Under the pieces are notes generated by a model, which made no database searches, was not told where the DNA came from, and saw only the letters and a list, made by a program, of their open reading frames with translations. A DNA stretch of 64,000 nucleotides, taken from NCBI RefSeq assembly GCF_052857255.1, contig NC_135500.1:47675772-47739771 (forward strand), in the 5' to 3' direction. Shown one piece after another: positions 8,900 through 20,228 of this stretch. The position numbers and the translations under genes are program-made. Numbering within the stretch: the stretch's first letter is position 1; every line of letters begins with the position of its first letter. The DNA comes from Amblyomma americanum (lineage: Eukaryota > Arthropoda > Arachnida > Ixodida > Ixodidae).

Positions 8900-11800
8900 A
8901 GCCGCGCCTACATGCCCGATACAGCACTGCTTTCGCTCTCTAACCAGGTTCAGCAGTTGTTAAACCGCACCTAATTTTCTTGCTTAGCAGAATAGAGTGA
9001 AGTTGGATTTTAGACAAATGATCACAGTATTAAGTGCATTGTGGTGTTTGCCATGTCTATTAGTGAAACGCAGCGGTCTTAAAGTGCTCTGTGAGACATG
9101 ACAGGCAGGATAGAAACCGTACTCGTTGAGTAAGCACCTGATCCCAGATTTGTTGTTGCTTTCACTACACTGCTGTCGCCAAGCTGCTCGACAGCTCGGC
9201 GTTCTTGGTGTCGAACAGTTGTTAAGCAGCGCTTCCCAGGTAAGCTTCAGCGGTTTGTGTGAAATATCCTGAAAGCCTTTAGAAGCGTATGTCATCTATG
9301 CACATGCACACGTGCATTTGCTCGTTAGTTTACCTGCGACTGCCTGCAATGAACATTATTTGCCTGCTGGGTGGAGGCGATGCTGGGCATGTGAGAATGT
9401 ATTTTCCAGGAATATAGAATGCTTCCTGTATTTCCTATCTCTTCCTTGCATTTGCTGCATTTCGTAACTTGTTTGCTTGAACATAGATGCTTGTTTGCAC
9501 CTTCCACAATGATCAGCTGTAGGTTTCTTGGGACACTCACCTGTTCACACTTGTCATATGATCGCGACAGGGTTATTTTTTTTGCATATTGCAAAACCAC
9601 ATTAAAGAAGTTCATTTTGATTTTTCAAAATGTACTATGCGCTGTAGCATTGTGGTTGGCTCTGAAATGCTGACGTTGAGCCATTTCTGAAAGTCCTGCA
9701 GTGCCGGTGCAGCCATCGACCTGTCGAGGCTGAGACCACATTTAATTTGAACCCATTTCTTTACTGCTTGCATAATTACTGCTTGGATCTGTATTTGCAG
9801 ATGACCTGCGTTGCAGCTGTGCTAAGTTCTCCTCCTGCCCGACATGCTGTGAACTCTAGCAGTTCTTTTTTCTTCTCGCCGCATGCTCTGTTAAAAAGAA
9901 AATTGCTTAGTGTGGCATGTAGACATCTGTGAGATTTTAACAAAAAATTATGCTGCAAGCGAGCAGCTTAATTCAATTTGTGCAGTGAACAATGTGCGCC
10001 TGGAAATTAGTCACCGAGCCTTTCAGTGCCAATGATTTTGACAGCAGAAAGAGATGTGATTCTTCAATCAGAAAGTGCGAGTGGAGAGAGTGGGCAGGCG
10101 TGACAGTTCAAGGTTTAACGAAAAATCCGCGCTATGCTACAAGTGGTATCATGGCAATTCCAGGGTGAGGCACCCGTATGATTCAGTCTGTATTTGTCGC
10201 CAAACACTTGTAACAGTCCTTGCGCTGTTTAATAGCAGCTGGTTACCACAGGTCAGATGTTCGCATTCCAATCCATATTACATGACAAAAATATGCGGGT
10301 CCCAATGGGCTTTGTGCACTTTCACCCTGTCCATTGTCCAAACAGCACGTGTGTGTGTTGACAAGGCTTGCATACTTTGAATAAGTTTTGCCCCACATAA
10401 AATGTGTATGTTTCAAGTCCTCCCATTACAGGTTGGATATTAACGAGGCATGGCTGCATAGAGCAAAATTTCGTACATATTTTAGTTCTGATAATATCAC
10501 AAGCACCAAATCATTACTTCATTTCTATGACTAGCTTGTGTTCCTAATCATGAAAAACATTATGTACTCTCGCACTGCTAGATAGTTGAAGCTCATTAAC
10601 ATGTTCGTTCGAAATCGGCACGCTTTTTGAAATTCCTGTGGCAGCGAACTTGTGATTCTCAGTGACATACACTTCCACCTTGGTCTCTTTATGATAGAAT
10701 GCCGACGTGCTCACACATGAAAGAGCACAAAGCTAATTAAGTGATCCTAGCCGGCTGTCACCAGTTAGCCCATGCAGACTCTTACTCATCCTGTCTTTTT
10801 TTTATCGAACCTCAGGCAACCCAAAAAGTATTGTACTTGCATGGGCCTTCCCTTTTTCTTACATTCATTAATGGCCATCCTTTCAGTGTTTCTTTTAACT
10901 AGTCTTGATTGATCATACTATCAATACCAAAATTGCAATCCTCCAGAACAACCAACTGCGTGCTCTATAATGGCTTAATTGCCAATGTTAATAGGACTGC
11001 ACTAATAGTTTTTCTGTCAGCCATACCCGTTTCCATTACGAGCCCATCCGTGTCAGTATTTCCTTTGTTCTTGTATCTTACCCTGTGTCAAGCGAAGCAA
11101 CACAGATACTTCAATTATGTGACGTGGTTAAAATGCTAGCTGCGTATTTGCATGTGACTTTTGTGTGCGTGTGTAATTTGATCCTTAACCTCATTTGAAA
11201 TGGCTTCACAGAGAGATATGCTACGGGACCAGCATTTAGAGTGTTTATAAAAGAGTGCCTCCTTCTCCTCTAAAATGAGAGTAAATTTCACATACAGTTT
11301 TGTCGTCCTGTATGTAGTCCGATTACAGTGGCAGTGATTTTTTTATTCTGGCGGCAGTGAAACACATGGAAGAGCACGAGCCTGTAATAAATATTAATTT
11401 ACTCATAGAGTTTCGGTTTTCTTTAAATTAATAACATGAGTTTTCATGTAAGGTTCTGAAGAGGATTATCATTTGGGGCATAAATTTGTAAGAGGAGGCC
11501 ACAAAAGAACACATTTGTCTGCCTAATTACGTGCAGACATTTCAGCACGGTTTAAATTCACATAGACTCTCTGTATGAAGCAAAAAAGCAGGCATACCCT
11601 GGGAAAGATCTTCAAGCTACTTAGGTTGACGTCAAAGGACGAATTTTTCTTTAACTGCGACATAAAAGAGAAATCTGTATAGCTTTGCTTTATAGCCGTA
11701 TGGCTGCGCTTGGGTGGATGCTAATGAGTTATTACTCCCTCATTAAAAAGTCACTTTAACGTAACATATCCTTAAAGAAAATTTTGGCAGTTTGAAAACC

Positions 11801-13340
11801 GAACTGGCTACGAAATAAGCTTTACTTTGCTAAAGATATTGCTAAAAAGCGAATAGAGCACTTTCCAATATTTTACATATAACAAGTGGTGCAGACAATG
11901 TTTACTTTTATCTGCTGTTTTTGGGAGCCAGAATCATTGTTACGATCCTTAATTTTTTTTCTATTCAGAAAAAAAAGTCTTACCATCACTGTAAAGCTAT
12001 AAGAGAACATACGCAGGTATGCCTCACACACACTTAACTGCTTATATTTTTTTTTCATTGTATTTTGCGAAAACATAGCTGTCACCCTGTAAATATATTT
12101 CTACAAATTCCGCTTGAGATGACCACTATACATGGTCAGTGTATCTGCTTCCCTGAATATACGAAGTATTCTTCCCCAGCCTCAACCAGGAGCCGTCCAG
12201 GAGATGTAAACCATTTTACCAATTCCCACATCAAGTTGTGTTTATACTGAAGGTGAAATGTATGGCCTTTTTAATGCTCTTTTACTAATTACTAAGGAGC
12301 CACTTTGTTTTCATTAAGATGGGCACATTAAGAAGTTCTCGGGGTTGTACAAACAACATGCCACCTTGTTTCAGTATGCGTCAACGTTGACTGGCTCGCA
12401 GCATAACTCTGGCTTGTGCAATTTCCATTGCAATATGAGCTCACGAATGACTGCCAAAATAAAACTGGCGGCCCACAGTCACTGCGGAAACAAAACCGTG
12501 CATTTCAGCACAGTGATGCATGGTTTGGCCGCTTGCTTTGACACCACACCATGTTATCTCAATTTAGGCTTTTGTAATTGGCTGAAAAACATAACAGAAA
12601 GAAATGAGCATTGTTACACTGTCGCTCTTCTGTGAAATGCAGAACTGCAGCAGTTACAACTGATTTCACATATTCCAAATTAATGGAAATGTCATAATTT
12701 TAAATTTTCTCGTGTATTTGAATTTGTGTTTGATAGCAGTGTGCTCAAACATTGAATTTTTAATGGATGCATAATATACACACTTTTTATGTCAATGAAT
12801 CGATAAGTGCCTTTTCCAATAACAGTTAAATGGGAAGACAATAGGAGGCCTGTTTACATGTCAGTGACAACCAACTTTTATAGATGACAGATATATACGG
12901 TGTATGGATTTATGAAAAAGGTACAAAATGAAGGCAATTAAATGCATGCAAAAAGACTGCAGTGTGCTAGTTTGAATAACTGATGATTTTACCTGTACCT
13001 GATCTTAGCTGTATGAATTTCCCTGTTGTAGTTACAAAGAATAGAATATGTACTGCTAACCTAGCTTGATGTAGCCCCGTGTCCTTGGCTCTAAGAAATC
13101 GTGATACGAATCGCGTCTTCATCCTGAAATTTTTATTGCACGTTTGGAGATAGCGTAACATTCAATGGGGGCACTCTTAAAATATTAGAGGGCAAACAAC
13201 TTAGATCGTAGTGAGAACGGTTGCATATATGGGTGGGTTTTAGCGGAGACTACGATCGAACGAGTTGTGTCACGATCGCGGTGCGATGCATTTCGTCACT
13301 TCCCGGAGTAGAAATAACGTAAAGGTCAATCGTTTCCCGC
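8900..13340. other. Repeat-poor, gene-free stretch
   Basis: About 4.4 kb of AT-richer sequence with only short frames, none with family resemblance or convincing splice-supported continuity. I see no transposon proteins, LTRs or long simple repeats. It may be host intergenic or intronic DNA. Small conserved exons or non-coding RNAs cannot be excluded by reading alone. Confidence 0.5.
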
Positions 13341-13679
13341 AATGCTGTTTCAGATAAATCTCGCCTGCGGTGTTGCAACGTTTGTTGTGACATCGTGGAC
13401 GTCGGCCACACCGAGATCTGTATGGCTATCACAACCCACCGCGGTTTTACCTCCTGAGAAAAATGTCACAGTTAAACATGTCTCGGTATATCGAGTGAAC
13501 CACAATCAATGCGGGTATTCGTGCTGCAAGATATTTTCATGTTTTGCTACACGACATGCCTGCGCCCTTTCACGGGTGGGAGCGACGAGAGCGACAATCA
13601 GAACGCTGGATTCGTCCGATCAGTCGCATGCAGCAGACTTGATCGTACAACACCCCATCCGACCTGCGCCCTCACGCGC

Positions 13680-13738
13680 CCGTACGCACGGTCGGAAGGA
13701 CGCGTCCGCATGCGGCTCAGAAACGATCATACAGCGGC
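13680..13738 (-). repeat. Right arm of the distant 59-bp inverted repeat
   Basis: On the minus strand this reads GCCGCTGTATGATCG with the same CCGCATGCGG palindrome (13706-13715), inverse to 7519-7577. The flanking sequence 13,342-13,679 has no recognised gene. Confidence 0.5.
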
Positions 13739-13740
13739 CT

Positions 13741-15887
13741 TTAGCGGGTTGGGACACTGACTTCTTCCTCAAGGACGCTCAGGGCGACGAAATGTTCAAT
13801 GGTTATCATCAAAGGGATGGCCTCCTCCGTCGACAGCGTGATCAGCTTAGATCGCTGGCCGATGATCGCCTGATGCTCATTAAGTAAATTCATGCCCAAG
13901 ATAACTCCGCGGTAACTTTGCTCTAACACTAGGAAGGTCGCAGGACAGATATGTCCGCTGACGGTTACTCGCGCAGTGCATGCATCATCTCGATGGCTAA
14001 ACAAAGTGACTTCCTGCGGTCCAAATTTGTGACTCGTCCCAAGCGGTCGCGGCTTTCCTTAGTTACGCTGCGATTGCTCCATTCATCACTTAATAATCGG
14101 CGCCTGTGTCGACCAGAGTGGTAACTTTACAGCTGTCGATAGCCACTTCCAAGTCAGATATCCCGGCTGCTGCGTTGCACGCCGTCCTCGGCGCCGGGTC
14201 ACGGCTCCGTCGGGTAGGTGGCTCATGGGCAGGTCGTGTCATCAGGGCGTTTTTGGTTGGCAGCGTTATTCTGAAGTCCGGTCGCGTCGTGGTCGAGCTC
14301 GTGTTTGTGTGCAGCGTCAGCGGCGTGCTCGGTGGAGGATCTTCGCCGTTTAGCTAGTGAGCGACCTCGCCTCGTGAGGTTGCTGTCTTCACTTTCCCCT
14401 GTGGGGCTGGGGGACCTTCCGCGAAGAGCCTCTGCGTAGCTGCGGCCCGGTGACGCAAAGCGTGGTGCGGACGCTGATTGTTAGCGGGAAAGGAGGCTCG
14501 GCACATGCTCCTAGAGACTGCTAAGGCTCTCAATTGGGCTAGTTGGTTATCGTAACCACACATGTTTACTAGCGCATATAAAGAGATACGGACAGAGAGA
14601 GGAAACAGGGCTCCTCTCGAAGCAGGCAGTCGCCTATTTCTTGCGGGTGTTGGCCGAAGCTTAGTCGTGGTGCGTCAATGACAAAACCACGAAGACCGAT
14701 ACGTCGGTACGGGCAGTGAAGGAGAATGCGCCTGGCCTCACCGCAATTGAAGGACCTTGGAAGATTGTCGAAAGTCCTCCAGGCGTAGCGTTTCCCGGGG
14801 CTTGAGTGTCGCTCGTTAACTATGGGCTGGGCGGCGTTCTGGAACAGCTGGCTCACTTCGAAGAGGAGGACTTCTGCAGTCTTGGGGCTGAGGACTGCAT
14901 ACTCCAGTGGCGTAGGTCATCGCTTGAGGTTCCGCTGGAGGCGTGGGTGCCGGGGAGCCAAAGGCATGCTGCACTTCTTCGCGGATGGTTTCCCCAAGGG
15001 TCGCTGCTTGAGGCTGGATGGAAGACGCTAACAGCCGACAAAGTTCTTGCCGTACGATGTCGCGGATGACATCCTTCAGGTTGCCTTCGAAGGCTGTTAT
15101 ATCCGAGAGGGTTGTCGAGGTCACTTGGAGCTGTCGAGAGAAATGTCGGGTTTTTGTTTAGAAGGTTATCTCAACGGTGGCATCTTCGCTAATGAAATCA
15201 GCGATGGTCTTCGATGGATTGCGGGTCAGACCACTGAAAAGTGCCTCTTCAGGATCTCGCAACGAAAGCTCTACGTTCTGCTCTTCCATGTCAAGATCGG
15301 CTCGTCAAAAAAGCGCTTCATGTCTTCTACGTATACGCGGTCACCATCTTATTCTGATGCTAGATGCGTGACTGTAGAAGCAGCTGCGCTCCTTCTTTCC
15401 TGATGATGCTTGTGAATGCCATGAGGAACTCTCGCCTGAACGATTCGGACGTCGCCAGAGAAGCTTCGTGGTTTTGTAACCGAATTCTGGCTGGTCCTTC
15501 AAAGGCGAATAAAATGTGCCTCTCTTTCGTCTTGTCATCCTAACTGTTCAATGCATTGACACGCTCAAACTCGTCCAGCCATTGTTCAGGGCTCCCGCCC
15601 GATGAACCGCTGAACGTGGGCGGCAGACGGGGCTGGTGCAAAATAATGGAGGCTGATGTTGCAGCCATGATTGACGTCCGCGCTGATGAGTCCTTTAATC
15701 GCGTAAGGTCTGTCAGTAGCCCGTATTCATGTAAACGACTCTGGAGACGACGGCTGCTTTGCACTTCGTCTTGGGTTGAGGCGGTTTCTGAGGCTTTCTC
15801 ATGATTTGCTTCTTCGGGACGGGTCGCACTGCTCTGCCGGCTCCCGAGGAGTGAGGACGAGAAGGACAAATCCAGCACCTCCACCAA
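13741..15887 (-). pseudogene. Ty3/gypsy gag-protease remnant
   Basis: Remnant of the structural and protease part of an LTR retrotransposon, read from 15887 down. The gag part has the motifs QPRLPPTFSG and EQWLDEFERV (about 15,650-15,550), then continues in other frames after several breaks. A degraded zinc knuckle (FNCGEARRILLHC) lies near 14,750-14,700. The aspartic protease active site DTGAD is visible at about 14,096-14,113, followed downstream by GMNLLNEHQAIIG typical of the protease C-terminal half (13,900-13,850). No reverse transcriptase follows, so the element is 3'-truncated. Frameshifts and stops show it is dead. The PBS-like TTTGGTGGAGGTGCTGG sits just upstream, next to the LTR. 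Confidence 0.75.
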
Positions 15888-16100
15888 ATGTCACGTTGTG
15901 GTGACGGCAGTCGAAAGCAAGAAGCGTTCTGCGCGGTCGTCGAACAGCATGCCTAAAGGTATTGGTCGCGCTCAATTTAAAGCTGGCAAGGAACCTCCCA
16001 AATAAGGAACCAAAGCAACTACAACAATCTGCAAAATGTAAAAGCATTTCCGCGTGCCCACGATCAATCTAGATAAGCCGTTTCGCATCTCGCGTCACAA
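15888..16100 (-). repeat. Partial LTR of the gypsy element
   Basis: On the minus strand the LTR would end ...AACGTGACA at 15888, directly before the TTTGGTGGAGGTGCTGG primer-site-like sequence. Its other end is unclear; a CGTCACA near 16,095 is one candidate. I cannot show a second LTR. Confidence 0.35.
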
Positions 16101-16269
16101 ACAAAATATGAAAGCCGCCGACAGCGTGAAAGAAAAAGCAGCACAAAGATGCGCGGCAATATGATAGTGGGTAATGGTGAGGCACGTAACACTATTGACA
16201 CTCGCATCACTTGAAGCGAACGCACCGAAAAGTGTGTTTTGCTACCAGTCATAGGCGGTGTTCAAGGCT

Positions 16270-16510
16270 TCGATAGAATGGTTTATGGTTTATGAGGGTT
16301 TAACGTCCAAAAGCGACTCAGGCTATGAGAGACGCCGTAGTAAAGGGCTCCGGAAATTTCGACCACTTGGGGTTCTTTAACGTGCAATGACATCGCACAG
16401 CACATGGGCATCTAGAATTTCTCCTTCATCGAAATTTGACCTCCGCGGCCGTGGTCGAACCCGCGTCTTTCGGGTCAGCAGCCGAGCGCCATAAACACTG
16501 GGCCACCGCG
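16270..16510 (-). repeat. tRNA-derived SINE (Ruka-like)
   Basis: Read on the minus strand, the element begins with a tRNA-like head: A box TGGCCCAGTGT (16505-16495) and B box GGTTCGACCAC (about 16462-16452). A body follows containing CGTTAAA and TTCCGGAGCCC, then a tail of ATAAACC units near 16,275. The same family occurs on the plus strand at 42,640-42,872. Such SINEs are transcribed by RNA polymerase III and moved by LINE enzymes. No protein is encoded. Confidence 0.75.
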
Positions 16511-16699
16511 GCGGCCGAAGCTCCGATAGAATACATGTGGTTCTAAAGAAGACGAAAGGCGTGGTCACACTCAGGTGTACGACGTCTATTACTCTTACTA
16601 TTGATAGGTTGTGAACACTATGAACCGATAAATGGCGCGGCAAATGTCGCGTGGAGCCCTGTGCCTCTGCCGGCTTGATTGCACCGAGCGAGAGGCCTT

Positions 16700-17119
16700 G
16701 TTCTTATCATCATCAGCAGCAGCTTGACTGCGGCCACTGCAGCGCAAAGGCCTCTCCTATGTCCCTCCATTAATCCGGTCCTTTGCCAGCCGCGGCCACC
16801 GTATCCCTGCAAACTTCTTAATCTCATCCGTCCGCCTAACCTGCCGCGCCCTGCTACGCGTGCCTTCTCTTGGAATCTATTCCGTCACCCTTAAGGGCCA
16901 GTGGTTATATTGCCTTCGCATTACATGCATTGCCCAGCAGCCCATTTCTTCCTCTTGATTTCGACTGGAATGCCATAACCCCAAGTTTGTTGCCTCACCC
17001 ACTCAGCCCGCTTTCCGGTTTCTCAACGTCTTACCTATAATTTTTTTCATTTTTCGCTGCGTTGTCCTTAAATTGATCTGAAACCTTTTTGTTAGCCTCC
17101 ACGTTTCTGCCCCTAGGTG
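16700..17119 (-). pseudogene. RTE-type LINE fragment, 3' part of a split copy
   Basis: The minus strand encodes the C-terminal end of an RTE ORF (LRTTQRKMKK and related residues near 17,080) followed by the conserved 3' region, ending in a short ATC-rich tail near 16,705. It has many changes and stops. It continues at 20,229-20,520; the 3.1-kb LINE between them interrupts it with a 9-base duplication CCCTAGGTG (17111-17119 and 20229-20237). Confidence 0.75.
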
Positions 17120-17364
17120 GGGGCGCTGTGAGCGCGCGAAGCGAGTGGACATACAGCGCATCGTCTCCACCAACTTTTGGCTGGAGCCACGGTTCCTCGG
17201 CCGGAACCCCGTCAACACAGCCGCGTCTGTCTTCGCGAAGTCGACAGCTACCTGTGGACACCACTCACACACAGGTGGGGCAACATTTACGCATTTTAGG
17301 GCCGATCCTCACCTGCGTTTCGTGGCGACGGCGCTAGGCCTAACGCCTACGCCGACGCTCGGCC

Positions 17365-19209
17365 GTGAGTGAGTCGCCCACCCGTATCAAGATGGGTGCC
17401 CAAAAAGTACAACGCGGCTACGACCCGGACGCCATGGCCTGGTCCGAGGTTCCTTCAGCTCCAACGCCTGAGAGTCCGGATTCTGCGCCCATCGAGAACC
17501 CCAGGCTCTTCAAACTAGTGGAACGCCGCTCCCGCAAGCGGGACGCCGCCTCCAAGAAAGCGGACGCCACGTCGGCAGGCCGCTCAACACGACACAGCGC
17601 TGCTGCGCGCGCTGCAGCGCTTCACGGAGGGGCCCAGTCTAAGACCGGACCCTCTTGGAAACCAAAGCCACTGCCGCGTCTTCATCCAGAAGACATCGTC
17701 ATCATCCTGAAGCCCCGGGTGACCGTCGCTCTCAGGGATGTCTACCAACATGGCGAGCTGGGAGCAGCGTTCGCGGCCTACCTGGGCGCCAAGGCCGCAG
17801 CATCCCTCAGCCTGCTCCTCACATGGGAGCAAAACCTGATCGTCGCAGGCACCAGAGAGCCGCACGTCGCGGACAAGCTTCTGCGGAATTTTCAACTAAC
17901 ATCACCGAAGGGCCAGCTCTCCATGTACGGCCAGTTGAAACTCACTGGAGACGTGTGCCGCGGCGTCATCACCGTGGCCAAGCACGAGACCAGTGAGTCC
18001 CTCCAAAACAAGATCCAGTGGCGTGCTGGAGAGCTTGCCGATATCCGCAAGCTTGGCAAATCCGACGTCGCGTCGCTCACCTTCGTGGGAAAAGTGGTGC
18101 CGCGATATGTGCATTACAACTCTGAGGTGACCCTTGTGCGTCCCTACAAGAGAACCATTCCGGCCTGCGTGCGGTGCGGCACTGTGGGCCACCGAGCAGA
18201 CACATGCCCCTGCCCGGATGAAAAGTGCGGCCTGTGTGGCCAAACGGCGCCGACCGTCGACGGAGTCAAGGCGCAGCATGAATGCAGTCTGTCCTGTGCA
18301 GTCTGTGGGCAAGCCCACGCTACCAACTCCCGCGACTGCACGGGAAAATTCCGGCAGCTCAAGGTGCATGGCCCCAAGGCTAAGCGCCCAGAGGTGCCAA
18401 AAAACCAGCGACCTGGCAAGCAGCCAAGTCATTCAAAACCAGGTGCCGGTGGCGGAACGCCGCGTGGTGCTCACGGCACCGACAACAAGACATCGTCACC
18501 TTCTTCACCGTCGGTGAAACCAGCGCCCGGGAAGAAGACGGCGCCTCCACCGCCCACCGGCAAAGACACTGGCCACTTCCCGGCCCTCAAGACAATTGGC
18601 GCTACCGACGCCCGGGCATCAGCGCCTCAACACCACAAACAGGTGAGCAGCTGGGCTGAGATCGCCTCCTCTTCCTCCCATCCCTCACCCTCCCCCGTAA
18701 CCGTCTCCGCACTCGACGCGGAATACAAAAAACAGATAGACGTGCTCCGGGCACAGAATGAGCTTTTGCTCAACAAAATTCAAAATTTAGAATCAAAATT
18801 TGCGTCCGCCGCACCGAGCCCGCAGAACTCGGACGCAATGGAGAGCGACGCGGAGATCTCGCCTGCCCTCGTGACAGCCATCTCTGCGATGGAGGAGCGC
18901 TTAACCTCTAAATTGCGATATATGATCGAGACCGCCATGGACCAGATCTTGACAAAGGTCAAATCTGCCGTCCCCGCGGTGGTCTCAAAACACATCTCGG
19001 ACAACCCCCGCCTCCTCCGTCGGACGGGACCCATTAGGGACGTATCCCGCCCTTCAAAATTCTCCCGTCTGATTATTGATTCGGACAATGAGGACAACTG
19101 CCCCGCTCCTTCCGTCATCACCCCCTTGATGGCGCAAGTAGCTGGCTCTGAGGCAGCCAATCCCTCCTCCTCCCCCCCAAGAATTTTAAATCATGGCGAG
19201 ACACCTTAA
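17365..19209 (+). CDS. LINE ORF1 (gag-like) with three CCHC zinc knuckles
   Basis: 614-residue ORF1 protein of an I-group-like LINE; such proteins bind the element RNA and form the ribonucleoprotein. The N-terminal third is basic and low-complexity. A folded region with LHPEDIVIILKPRV follows from about residue 105. Three zinc knuckles lie at about residues 267-322: CVRCGTVGHRADTCP, then CGLCG...HEC, then CAVCGQAHATNSRDC. A proline/serine-rich region comes next, then a likely coiled coil at about 450-480 (QIDVLRAQNELLLNKIQNLE). The stop overlaps the start of ORF2 by 17 bases in a different frame, suggesting coupled translation. The first ATG of the frame, at 17392, would shorten it; 17365 is a GTG reading, so the real start is probably 17392. 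No internal stops. Confidence 0.8.
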   Translation: MSESPTRIKMGAQKVQRGYDPDAMAWSEVPSAPTPESPDSAPIENPRLFKLVERRSRKRDAASKKADATSAGRSTRHSAAARAAALHGGAQSKTGPSWKPKPLPRLHPEDIVIILKPRVTVALRDVYQHGELGAAFAAYLGAKAAASLSLLLTWEQNLIVAGTREPHVADKLLRNFQLTSPKGQLSMYGQLKLTGDVCRGVITVAKHETSESLQNKIQWRAGELADIRKLGKSDVASLTFVGKVVPRYVHYNSEVTLVRPYKRTIPACVRCGTVGHRADTCPCPDEKCGLCGQTAPTVDGVKAQHECSLSCAVCGQAHATNSRDCTGKFRQLKVHGPKAKRPEVPKNQRPGKQPSHSKPGAGGGTPRGAHGTDNKTSSPSSPSVKPAPGKKTAPPPPTGKDTGHFPALKTIGATDARASAPQHHKQVSSWAEIASSSSHPSPSPVTVSALDAEYKKQIDVLRAQNELLLNKIQNLESKFASAAPSPQNSDAMESDAEISPALVTAISAMEERLTSKLRYMIETAMDQILTKVKSAVPAVVSKHISDNPRLLRRTGPIRDVSRPSKFSRLIIDSDNEDNCPAPSVITPLMAQVAGSEAANPSSSPPRILNHGETP

Positions 19210-20134
19210 TCAAAGGAATTCCGCCATCTCCAATTCGGCCATGTCAACTTCAATAACACAGTGGAACTGTAGAGGCTTTAAGGACCGCACTAAGCGGGCC
19301 AATTTCCGCCTCTACCTGGCACGAGCGGAAGCGCTAGCCCGATATTATGGCAACAAAACAGGTGTCTACTACGTGGACGCCTCCGGCCCTCACCACGGGG
19401 GATGGTACACGGCCGCGGTAGTTCACAACAGCAACACAGTTAACGGCCTAACTTTCAGAGCCCGCAGTGTAACACAAGCAGAAGAGGTCGCGATTGCTCT
19501 CGCGGCCTCACATTCCAATTCAAAATACATAATCACCGACTCGCGAGGGGCCTGTCGGAACGTCGAACAAGGCTGCACTCCCTTCCTAGCCTATCGAATA
19601 TACCAAAATTGCATACGGGATACGGACCCCGCACACCGTTACCTCATATGGGCCCCTGCTCATCAGGGGTTGGCAGGAAACGAGGCAGCAGACGCAGCCG
19701 CCCGCGCGCTCTCTCACCGGGCTGTTTTCTCCTCTCCATCCGATCAGGAACCCGATTTTAATCCGGTCTATACATTCAAAGATATTACAACATATCAAAA
19801 TTGTCATCGCCTTTACCCTAGTCCATGTAAAGGCCTGAAGAAGGCGGATGAGCGGCTCCTCCTCCGCCTTCTCACCAATACATTGCTGTGCCCGGCAGCG
19901 CTAAAACATTTTGACCCCTCCTTTAGTGGCAGCTGCCCACACTGTAGTGCAGTGTCCTCTGACACCTATCACATGGTGTGGGCCTGCCCCTCCAACCCCG
20001 CTATTCCCCCCATCCCCAACCCAACCCGGGAGGACTGGGAGGCGACCCTGCTCGGCTGCCACGACTTACAGCCCCAACAAGCCTTAGTCGGGCGCGCCCG
20101 GGCGGCGGCAACCGCCACTGGGGTCCCATACTAG
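19193..20134 (+). CDS. Truncated LINE ORF2: endonuclease stub fused to RNase H
   Basis: 313-residue product. Residues about 20-40 hold the very start of the EEP endonuclease (TQWNCRGFKDRTKRANFRLYL), then the frame passes directly into the sequence preceding RNase H. The RNase H domain keeps candidate catalytic acids: D in VYYVDASG, E in QAEEVAIAL, D in IITDSRGA and D in NEAADAAARAL, with the AHQG motif. A C-terminal zinc-binding motif CPHC...H...C closes the protein. All reverse-transcriptase motifs are missing; the fusion falls near 19,310-19,325 and keeps the frame open. If translated it could remove RNA from RNA/DNA hybrids but could not copy the element. First ATG of the frame taken as start. 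Confidence 0.75.
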   Translation: MARHLNQRNSAISNSAMSTSITQWNCRGFKDRTKRANFRLYLARAEALARYYGNKTGVYYVDASGPHHGGWYTAAVVHNSNTVNGLTFRARSVTQAEEVAIALAASHSNSKYIITDSRGACRNVEQGCTPFLAYRIYQNCIRDTDPAHRYLIWAPAHQGLAGNEAADAAARALSHRAVFSSPSDQEPDFNPVYTFKDITTYQNCHRLYPSPCKGLKKADERLLLRLLTNTLLCPAALKHFDPSFSGSCPHCSAVSSDTYHMVWACPSNPAIPPIPNPTREDWEATLLGCHDLQPQQALVGRARAAATATGVPY

Positions 20135-20228
20135 GGACCTCCACCTAGTGCTTGTACGGATCGGTCCCTTACGGGCTGATCCAAACATACCTCCTATTCA
20201 TCCGTAATAAATGTTTTCACCACCACCA

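Larger units (their letters stand above)
17120..20228 (+). mobile_element. Internally deleted RNase H LINE with intact TSD
   Basis: A 3.1-kb insertion into an RTE copy, bounded by CCCTAGGTG on both sides. It has a 245-base 5' leader, an intact 614-codon ORF1, an overlapping 313-codon ORF2 that lacks most of the endonuclease and all of the reverse transcriptase, and a 3' end AATAAATGTTTTCAC followed by CAC units. Because the leader and tail are both present, the loss is internal, not 5' truncation. Both frames are free of stops. Whether the deletion preceded insertion is inference (see findings). Confidence 0.8.
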
